The notes beneath the pieces are model-generated. The model saw only the letters and a program-made list of their open reading frames with translations. It was not told where the DNA came from and searched no databases. 13,217 nucleotides of DNA from PSRF01 sp035457105 (GTDB lineage: Bacteria > Acidobacteriota > Blastocatellia > Pyrinomonadales > Pyrinomonadaceae). The stretch covers positions 1 through 13,217 of the forward strand of contig DATIBX010000467.1 of the NCBI GenBank assembly GCA_035457105.1. Direction: 5' to 3'. Made by a program: the position numbers and the translations under genes. Shown piece after piece: positions 8,337 through 13,217 of this stretch; position 1 is the stretch's first letter, and the number at the start of each line of letters is the position of its first letter.

Positions 8337-8355
8337 ACTTACTCGTTGAGTAAGT
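8337..8355. promoter_or_regulatory. 19-base perfect palindrome upstream of the glucosidase gene (candidate operator)
   Basis: ACTTACTC-GTT-GAGTAAGT is a perfect dyad with eight-base arms and a three-base centre, 15 bases upstream of the glucosidase start and adjacent to its ribosome site. Size and position resemble operators of TetR- or LacI-type repressors, or an mRNA hairpin at the 5' end of the transcript. No regulator gene is next to it. Confidence 0.45.
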
Positions 8356-8771
8356 ATCTGAATAGTTAAGCCAACGTCGTTTTTATTTGGGTGGCGTATG
8401 GACCAACCGGGGCTAACGTTGGGCTATAGTTCACAGACGGCAATTAGGAGGACACTTCCCGCCACGGATGCTACGATGTCGGAAAATGCGGGACAACTGT
8501 CATTTTTTACAGGATTCCATACAAGGCAGATTAGCGAGTGAGGGACTGTAGAGTGTCGCGGGAACCCGAGCCTTGACGGCTCAGGAGGCATTAAGAACAT
8601 TGAGAGCGCTGAGAGTCTAGAGAAGCGAACCTTTTGAGCGTTTTGCGAAACAATCAACTCGATGGAAAATCCGGCTTGGAAGAAGCTACCCTAAGCCCAC
8701 AACACCGATTAACAAGTGGCGTTGTCCTTCTACTACTCGTTTCCTGAAAACCCTAGTTTCCGCAATGGAGC
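8356..8771. other. Gene-free spacer, no recognised gene
   Basis: About 416 bases between the glucosidase and the reductase remnant. Open frames here have no good ribosome site and no family resemblance. Small hairpins are present: TCCCGC (8457-8462) with GCGGGA (8488-8493), and GAGCC-TTGAC-GGCTC (8568-8582). It may hold further unrecognisable gene debris, since the next 2 kb are remnants. Confidence 0.4.
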
Positions 8772-9218
8772 TCAAGACGGCTGGTTCGTTTTGGCGGCTT
8801 TGTCAGATTTAGCACGCCAATCGGGCTTGCGTTCTTTACTTGCAGTCGCCAACGCACGGCGAACACCTTCAGCATCGAAGTCGGCCGCATACACAGGAGT
8901 GGCCGGTTGTTGCCTCCACGAGTCATCGAGACTGCCTGCATCCACCCCATCAAAGCCGAGTTGATCGACCAGCTTTAAGACGACGGACTTCGCCCGCTCG
9001 TCATCGCCCGCAACCGGAAGGGCGATACGGCCTGGAGTTCCTGCCGGCTTGCCTGACTTCAAAAGATGTTCGGCATAAATATTATTAAAGGCCTTCACTA
9101 CTGGCCGACCTAGTTGCTGGGAAACCCAGCGGCTCTCGACCATTCCATCTTCGATTCCCGCGATGCGGCCATCACGTTGTTGCGGATAGTAATTGCCCGT
9201 ATCGACGATTACATTACT
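8772..9218 (-). pseudogene. 5'-truncated F420-dependent NADP reductase-like gene
   Basis: The frame encodes the C-terminal part of a protein like the COG2085 NADPH:F420 reductase-type dinucleotide-binding family: NVIVDTGNYYPQQRDGRI, then VVKAFNNIYAEHLL, a GRIALPVAGDDERAK segment and VDQLGFDGVDAGSLDDSWRQQPATPVY. The N-terminal Rossmann half with its glycine-rich nucleotide loop is absent, so it cannot bind the cofactor in the usual way. Homology starts at about 9215, overlapping the TAA stop (9214-9216) of the NIPSNAP gene. The only upstream start in frame is a TTG inside that gene with no ribosome site. It reads as a deletion remnant. The family call is from memory of conserved phrases, not a search. 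Confidence 0.75.
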
Positions 9219-9681
9219 TGAGCGCTGAAAAGCTTGTCGGGTCCATGAAGTAGCTGTCGATATGTTTAGCAAGCGGGCCTTTAGTTTCAGATTCAGCCTT
9301 TACCTTTTGCCATTCTGGATCGGCCTGAAACGCTGCCCAATTCTTCGTGGCCTCCTCACGGCTCGAGTGCTCAAGAATGTAAACGAACAGGTTCTTCGAA
9401 TAAGGCTCGTCTTGCGCCAAAAGCCAATGCTCTTCATGTTGCCGTTTGAAAATCTCATCACTGTGATCGCCAAACCGAGCGATCAGCGCATCCATTTTGC
9501 CCTCGTTAACCTGATACATTCGCAGCTCATAGACAGGGTGCGATTCTTTCGCTCCGCCGAGATAGCTGAGAGCTAGAGTGAGAGCGGCGCCACCAATGAA
9601 CGATAGAAGAGACGCTGCGCTGATACCAGTAAGCTTTGTTGTTAGTTTCATTGTTGCTATTGCGATGCTTGCAGGTTGCAT
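9214..9681 (-). CDS. NIPSNAP-family protein with N-terminal membrane anchor or signal
   Basis: 155 residues. The N-terminus holds a Lys-flanked hydrophobic stretch (about 18-43), a signal peptide or anchor. The rest is one NIPSNAP-type ferredoxin-like fold: VYELRMYQVNEGKMDALIARF, a HWLL segment, YILEHSSREEATKNWAAFQADPEW-like core and the closing MDPTSFSALK. The biochemical role of NIPSNAP proteins in bacteria is unclear. The ATG at 9679-9681 has GGAG six bases upstream and is preferred over an upstream TTG at 9693. The 3' end touches the truncated reductase, but the ending matches the usual family end, so this gene looks complete. A palindrome lies 38 bases upstream. Confidence 0.85.
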   Translation of the reverse strand: MQPASIAIATMKLTTKLTGISAASLLSFIGGAALTLALSYLGGAKESHPVYELRMYQVNEGKMDALIARFGDHSDEIFKRQHEEHWLLAQDEPYSKNLFVYILEHSSREEATKNWAAFQADPEWQKVKAESETKGPLAKHIDSYFMDPTSFSALK

Positions 9682-9719
9682 GAGGGACTCCAATTCTTAA
9701 CTATAGATTGCACTTCGCT

Positions 9720-9736
9720 ACTTCGTTCGACGAAGT
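9720..9736. promoter_or_regulatory. 17-base perfect palindrome upstream of the NIPSNAP gene (candidate operator)
   Basis: ACTTCGT-TCG-ACGAAGT is a perfect dyad with seven-base arms, 38 bases before the NIPSNAP start codon. A further ACTTCG copy lies at 9712-9717. The layout (short arms, three-base centre, promoter-proximal) is that of a dimeric repressor site. It could equally be a leftover from the damaged region around it. Confidence 0.4.
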
Positions 9737-9768
9737 GGTACTGACTCACCGCTTTAAGTTGCCCGTTC

Positions 9769-10490
9769 TTATTTGGCGGCCGCCATCTGCTCGCCGAAAA
9801 CTTCAGCCAGGTTCTTCGGTTCCTTGCGCTCCTGGTGATTAGTTTCGTGGCGAAGGATCGATGACGTCCAGTAGACCTCCTTGCGTGAACGCATGATGTT
9901 GCCGAGCGGACGATGCTCCTCCGTGACGCGCCACGCGGCCATCGAAGTCTTGTCCATCTTTTCGAAGTTGTCTTCTCCGCCGATGTCCTGTTGCGGCAGC
10001 CGCAATTTCGCTACGGTCACATACGGCGAAAGGCTCTCCGGCCAAACAACTGTCGTCTTCTCCACCGGCATTCGAGCCAGATCCGTGCAGAGCTGGACTT
10101 GGAGGTCGAACTCGTAGGGACCCTTGCGCAGATCTGCTACCAGCTGCGGCCGGAAAACTTGTTCGGCGGAATTGGATCGAGAGCTCGCTGTTCAATGCGG
10201 TCCGCGAACGATTGCACCGGTGCCACCCGGACCTTTGCGACGTAGTCGCCATGTCGCACCGCACCCATGGTCCAATAGGTCGAGAGCAAGAGATTGATGG
10301 GCTTGGTTTGCGCGAGACGCAGGAATGCGCCGAGTTCTTCCCAAGCCCACTGCTCAGTGCAGGGATCGGTTCCTGGGGCCGGAACCGTACAAACAATCGG
10401 CCCGTCCGGATTCGTTTTCAAAACGGCGAATGGCGTCAGCAGGTTGGTAGAAGGATTTATAACCGAAACCGTATCAGGCAGCGACTCGCG
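9769..10490 (-). pseudogene. Catalase-family gene, 5'-truncated and frameshifted
   Basis: Two consecutive frames give one catalase-related protein. The first (about 10490 to 10160) reads INPSTNLLTPFAVLKTNPDG ... YWTMGAVRHGDYVAKVRVAPV and ends at TAG (10137-10139). The other reads PQLVADLRKGPYEFDLQVQL, then CTDLARMPVE, WPESLSPYVTVAKLRLPQQD, EEHRPLGNIMRSRKEVY and HETN. The join lies near the AAAA run at 10154-10157; one extra base there would restore a continuous frame through KFFRPQLVADL. The N-terminal third of the family, with the distal haem residues, is missing and replaced upstream by receiver-domain debris. The Arg-x3-Tyr near the end (RKEVY) may be the proximal haem ligand region. Loss of the start makes function unlikely, even if the frameshift is a sequencing error. 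Confidence 0.8.
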
Positions 10491-10505
10491 CACTGATTCG
10501 TCGTC
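10479..10505 (-). repeat. Short inverted copy of the FixJ-type gene start
   Basis: On the minus strand this stretch encodes DDESVRESL and is nearly identical to plus-strand 10684-10713 (DDDISVRESL), sharing GTGCGCGA-TCGCTG except for one base. DD-SVRESL is characteristic of FixJ-type receiver domains. It sits at the broken 5' edge of the catalase remnant, so it is probably rearrangement debris rather than part of that gene. Confidence 0.45.
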
Positions 10506-10510
10506 CTCCG

Positions 10511-10614
10511 AACGGACTGACATGCCAATCATCTTCATCACGGGACACGGCGACGTGCATATGACTGTGCAGGCAATGAAGGGCGGGGCGGTCGATGGGA
10601 ACGAGTTTGCTTAA
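10511..10614 (+). pseudogene. Fragment of a FixJ-type response regulator (middle of receiver domain)
   Basis: The frame reads RTDMPIIFITGHGDVHMTV then QAMKGGAV, the beta4-alpha4-beta5 part of FixJ/NarL-type receivers, where the conserved Thr/Gly-His-Gly-Asp segment lies. The phospho-acceptor region before it and the usual FLTKPF after it are missing; the frame ends with an unrelated DGNEFA and a stop. No helix-turn-helix output domain follows. It cannot be a working regulator. Confidence 0.75.
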
Positions 10615-10635
10615 CTGAGGACTTTATCCGACTTA

Positions 10636-10821
10636 ATGTCAGCAACACCTAAGTCGCAACAGCAACCGATCGTCTTTGTGGTTGACGACGACATCTCGGT
10701 GCGCGAATCGCTGGAGTCGCTGATCGCGCACGACTTGGCTGACTTTCATTACTTTGTCTCCGTTCTGTTTTTACCTAAACGGTTGCCTGATCGTCGAAGT
10801 AGATCTTGCGCACAAGTTTAA
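10636..10821 (+). pseudogene. N-terminal fragment of a second FixJ-type response regulator
   Basis: The frame opens normally, MSATPKSQQQPIVFVVDDDISVRESLESLI, with the acidic DDD pocket of a receiver domain, then loses similarity after about residue 30. A decayed continuation may appear in the next frame at 10778-10807 (NGCLIVEVDL), resembling the beta3 strand with the phosphorylated Asp. No output domain follows. TGAGGA lies about 15 bases before the ATG, too far for a good site. Together with the fragment at 10511-10614 it implies one or two ancestral fixJ-like genes, broken and reordered. Confidence 0.7.
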
Positions 10822-10874
10822 CTCTCAAGCCACAACGAAGCACATAAAGTCACAAACGCAATGGCAACTCTCAT

Positions 10875-10909
10875 AAAAAGAGCCGGCGCCACAAAAGGGC
10901 GCCGGCTCT
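10875..10909 (-). terminator. Rho-independent terminator of the FAS1 gene
   Basis: Read on the minus strand, AGAGCCGGCGCC pairs with GGCGCCGGCTCT (12 base pairs, seven-base loop) and is followed by TTTTTA. It starts 28 bases past the stop of the FAS1 gene. The GC-rich stem and T-run are classical. Confidence 0.93.
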
Positions 10910-10936
10910 ATAGCCGCCAAAAGCTGCACCAAACCA

Positions 10937-11395
10937 CTACGCTGCGGTCGCTGCGGTTTTTCCGGGCTCAAGGATGGCGTCCAGCGGATACAAAATTCCG
11001 TTCTTCGCTTCTTCCTTTGGCAGCACGACGTTCGCATTAACGAGTTTGATCTGTTTCTGATCCTTCGAAACGTCGACTCTGATCTCAGTACCGGATTCGG
11101 TCTTCAAGGTGCTGACCTTGGTGAGATCGTCGATGTCCATGGATTTCGGAACCACATAGATCAACATCCGTTTTCTGAGCTGCTCACGATTCTCCGGTTT
11201 GAGCATGTCCGCGACCTGTTCTTGCGGCAGTGAGGCAAATGCTTCGTTAGTTGGCGCAAAGACCGTCAAGTCCCAGCCTTTCGCGAGCTTTTCATCCAGC
11301 CCTGCGGCCTTCACGAATTCGCCGAACCTCTTAAACCGCACATCACCATTCACGAAATCGAGAATCGCTTTCTCCGTTTTGTTCTTAGTCTGCAT
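10937..11395 (-). CDS. FAS1 (fasciclin) domain protein without signal peptide
   Basis: 152 residues forming one complete FAS1 domain: the H1 motif TVFAPTNEAF (44-53), the central LIYVVPKSMDIDDL segment and the H2-type NGILYPLDAIL (132-142). FAS1 domains are usually secreted or surface-bound and mediate adhesion. Here the N-terminus is polar and charged (MQTKNKTEKA) with no export signal. The start is secure: ATG at 11393-11395 has AAGGAG upstream and an in-frame TAA stands at 11408-11410, so no upstream signal was missed. A cytoplasmic location, or export by another route, is implied. It is monocistronic, with its own terminator. Confidence 0.9.
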   Translation of the reverse strand: MQTKNKTEKAILDFVNGDVRFKRFGEFVKAAGLDEKLAKGWDLTVFAPTNEAFASLPQEQVADMLKPENREQLRKRMLIYVVPKSMDIDDLTKVSTLKTESGTEIRVDVSKDQKQIKLVNANVVLPKEEAKNGILYPLDAILEPGKTAATAA

Positions 11396-11567
11396 TATTT
11401 CTCCTTCTTATTGGTTTAATGAAGTTTCGGCGGCATTGGTGTGCGCGGCAGCGTTTCGTGATGAAGAATGCGAGCGCTGACAGCCATATCAATGCGGCCA
11501 AAGCCTCACTAATTAAGCTTACCCGGTCTTGATAGTTATTTCGTCCGAGACATCCCTTAGACTCTTT

Positions 11568-11815
11568 GAGTGATACCACTCACTGCTCCTAACTTAGAAA
11601 ATCCGCTAATGCCGCTCGTGCGAGTTTTCACTCACCGCCACTGGGTGATCTCTCTGATGACAAATTCTGATGCGATTCCGAAAATGATGCTCAGCTAGTA
11701 GACCTTCCATGTGCTCCCTGTGGGCTCTAGGCTCCTCTGATGATTGAGAGAGGTCACCAGTGGGCTTAGAGCGCACAGCGGTGCGCAGACCCATATCACA
11801 AGCGCAAAGGCGCTT
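11568..11815. ncRNA. Hairpin-rich stretch, candidate structured RNA or mobile-repeat remnant
   Basis: In the 425-base gene-free spacer several foldable elements follow each other. GAGTG-ATAC-CACTC is at 11568-11581 and CTCG-TG-CGAG at 11615-11624. A long-range stem pairs 11638-11655 with 11747-11763 (17 pairs, one bulged G, one G-T) around a 91-base interior. Two tight hairpins follow: GCGCAC-AGCG-GTGCGC (11771-11786) and AAGCGC-AAAG-GCGCTT (11800-11815). No frame in it resembles a protein. Strand, promoter and terminator are not evident. It could be the leader of the FAS1 gene (minus), a leader or small RNA on the plus strand, or a small inverted-repeat element. Confidence 0.35.
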
Positions 11816-11820
11816 TCGGG

Positions 11821-12012
11821 ATGCATATTCTATTGCTGGCTCAGAACTGCCCCAGAGCTATTCTTTCACTTGCCGCACATCTTAGCGCGTTGGCGTCGGT
11901 GATGATTGCCTGCGCCTACACTTGCAAAGCAGTGGCATCCGTGCCTTATGTGTTTGGCGCAGTTGCAGGCGCTGTGTTTTATCTGGTGTTAGTGGCAATT
12001 GTCTGGGAATGA
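11821..12012 (+). CDS. Doubtful small hydrophobic ORF
   Basis: 63 residues with two likely membrane segments (about 13-34 and 41-61) and three Cys. There is no Shine-Dalgarno; the ATG directly follows a hairpin (11800-11815). No family is recognised. It could be a real small membrane protein or a chance frame. Confidence 0.25.
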   Translation: MHILLLAQNCPRAILSLAAHLSALASVMIACAYTCKAVASVPYVFGAVAGAVFYLVLVAIVWE

Positions 12013-12042
12013 GTCCGAAACCATGCAAGTGGTTCTAAGGAA

Positions 12043-12528
12043 TTAAGCGCGACCATTATTTGCAAGTTTGTTGTATGCGGAATAGACCGCGATGAGGCGA
12101 TCTGTCGCAGTTGGGTCGCTCCGAGCCAACAAAGTTATTAACTCGTCACGCTCGGTGAGTAACGATCGCAGTCCTTCACGCTGAGCAGGCATGAAGAGCG
12201 ATCCACTATCCGTTTCGATTTGCCGGCGCAGGTCTGTATAGAAATCGCTGGTAAGCTGGCGGGCTGGTTCGTACTGGCCACGCTGAACTTCAATCAGCGC
12301 CGCCGATAAAGTATTTTGCAGTTGGGCCAAACGCACGCCTCGCTGTGCGGCGTCACGTTGTTCGATTGCCCGAGTCGCTTTTAACCACATCGGAGCAAAC
12401 CCAAGCAAAAAGAAACCTAGGCTTAGCGTTGCGTATAGGGCAACACGTTTCCAGGGGACCGCAAGCGCCGAGAATCTCGGACTCAAAACGTTGCTCTTAC
12501 CGGTTACGTGTTGCCCTGCCGCCCTCAT
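12043..12528 (-). CDS. Unrecognised membrane-anchored protein with helical domain
   Basis: 161 residues from the ATG at 12526-12528, which has AGGAAG nine bases upstream; an upstream GTG at 12537 lies too close to that site. One transmembrane helix (about 28-48) follows a basic N-terminus, so the N-terminus should face the cytoplasm and the rest the periplasm. The rest is Leu/Gln/Arg-rich with heptad-like spacing (about 52-155) and is probably an alpha-helical bundle or coiled coil. I do not recognise the family. It diverges from the MscS gene across a 254-base spacer. Confidence 0.75.
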   Translation of the reverse strand: MRAAGQHVTGKSNVLSPRFSALAVPWKRVALYATLSLGFFLLGFAPMWLKATRAIEQRDAAQRGVRLAQLQNTLSAALIEVQRGQYEPARQLTSDFYTDLRRQIETDSGSLFMPAQREGLRSLLTERDELITLLARSDPTATDRLIAVYSAYNKLANNGRA

Positions 12529-12611
12529 TACTCTCACTTCCTGTTCAGCTTTAGGAGGTTCTAACGACTGCCGGGCTTTGCCGTTCCCCAGCCGTCCGCC
12601 CCGACAACCGC

Positions 12612-12711
12612 AGCGATCTTAAACTTTCTTCGCACTCTGGCGAATCCGTGTAAACACAGAGTGGCGTGAGTATTTACCCTCACTGATCGCTTCGACTCTT
12701 AAGCGATCTTA
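12612..12711. promoter_or_regulatory. Repeated AGCGATC elements upstream of the divergent pair
   Basis: AGCGATCTTA occurs at 12612-12621 and again at 12702-12711. An inverted copy at 12685-12692 pairs with the second to give GATCGCTT-8 bases-AAGCGATC. A separate inverted repeat, CACTCTG (12633-12639) with CAGAGTG (12657-12663), lies between. Two same-way copies and one inverted copy in a divergent promoter region suggest binding sites for a dimeric regulator; the regulator is unknown. Confidence 0.4.
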
Positions 12712-12782
12712 CCGATTCTTTTGTTCGCACTCCTGGTTAAAGTAGAAATACCAAAACAATTAGAAATCGACGGATTAAGGAT

Positions 12783-13217
12783 ATGGAAACCATGCAGCAA
12801 ATCCTCATGAGGTTAAGGAGCTTTCTGGAGGCGCCTCTCTTCAAGCTGGGCGAGGCGCAGGTCACTCTTCTTTTGGTTCTCTACTTCCTTTTGCTGCTGA
12901 CTTTGCTGATTTATCTATCCGGAAAGAGCAAGAAGATTGTCAACAAAGTGCTGGCCGGACGTGGCGTGGATTTAGGAATTCGTGAAGCGACCAGTTCGAT
13001 CGTTCGCTATGTCCTGATCTTCCTTGGTTTGCTGGTGATTCTGCAAACGATCGGCATTGATTTGACGGCCCTCAGCATTTTGACGGGCGCCGTTGGTCTC
13101 GGCATTGGCTTCGGACTACAAAACATCGCCAGCAATTTCATCAGCGGCATCATTATCCTGTTTGAACGACCGGTGCGGATCGGCGACCGCATAGCGGTAG
13201 GAGACGTGGAGGGCGAC
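12783..13217 (+). CDS. MscS-family mechanosensitive ion channel, 3' end outside window
   Basis: The first 145 residues are present; the frame is open to the right edge. Two membrane helices (about 26-46 and 71-92) lead into the pore-lining TM3 region LTGAVGLGIGFGLQNIASNFISG (100-122) and the start of the beta domain ERPVRIGDRIAVGDVEGD (128-145), all hallmarks of MscS. The channel opens under membrane tension on hypo-osmotic shock. The first ATG at 12783 is only two bases after AAGGA; ATG at 12792 is better spaced, so the start is uncertain by three codons. The family call is secure. Confidence 0.92.
   Translation, partial: METMQQILMRLRSFLEAPLFKLGEAQVTLLLVLYFLLLLTLLIYLSGKSKKIVNKVLAGRGVDLGIREATSSIVRYVLIFLGLLVILQTIGIDLTALSILTGAVGLGIGFGLQNIASNFISGIIILFERPVRIGDRIAVGDVEGD

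Noticed and set aside
8424..8657. 77-residue minus-strand frame in the spacer
   Set aside because: No ribosome site, low-complexity-free but unrecognisable protein; may be debris but I cannot support a gene.
10294..10614. 106-residue plus-strand frame reading into the FixJ fragment
   Set aside because: Only its last 34 codons resemble a receiver domain; the first part is antisense to the catalase remnant.
11606..11794. 62-residue minus-strand frame in the hairpin-rich spacer
   Set aside because: No ribosome site, no family; the base pairing explains the stretch better than coding.

Overview
The window looks like a chromosomal segment of a Gram-negative, glycan-metabolising bacterium. An acidobacterium-like soil organism is my best guess. 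That rests on gene content (periplasmic adaptor of an RND pump, secreted c-type cytochrome, GH63 glucosidase, FixJ-like regulators) and mixed base composition; I saw no phylogenetic marker, so the assignment is an inference. Genes are loosely packed, mostly single-gene units on both strands, with long spacers and much gene debris. There is no tRNA, rRNA, CRISPR array or intact insertion sequence.

Layout. 1-514 (-): start of an efflux adaptor lipoprotein, cut by the window edge. 796-1251 (+): small potassium-channel protein with a TIGYGD filter. 1466-1789 (-): monohaem cytochrome c. 1980-5120 (+): one long frame joining a sugar-phosphate nucleotidyltransferase (ManC-like) to a GlgX-type glycogen debranching enzyme, with a strong Shine-Dalgarno and ATG exactly at the joint. 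5211-5453 (+): 80-residue zinc-ribbon protein. 5508-8321 (-): 937-residue GH63-type glucosidase facing the debranching gene. The nucleotidyltransferase, debranching enzyme and glucosidase form a carbohydrate block that could release and re-use alpha-glucan sugars.

8356-10821 is mostly decay around one intact gene, a membrane-anchored NIPSNAP-family protein (9214-9681). On one side is the 3' part of an F420-dependent NADP reductase-like gene, starting at the NIPSNAP stop codon. On the other is the 3' part of a catalase-family gene with a frameshift, then two fragments of FixJ-type receiver domains, plus a short inverted copy of the FixJ start region. This suggests repeated deletion and inversion.

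10875-13217 returns to ordinary genes: a FAS1 (fasciclin) protein without a signal peptide and with a textbook terminator, a hairpin-rich stretch of about 250 bases that may be a structured RNA, a doubtful 63-residue membrane ORF, an unrecognised anchored protein, and the start of an MscS mechanosensitive channel.

I do not see a clear new multi-gene system. The most unusual items are the ManC-GlgX fused frame with internal ribosome binding site, the rearranged FixJ/catalase/reductase debris, and the structured stretch at 11568-11815.
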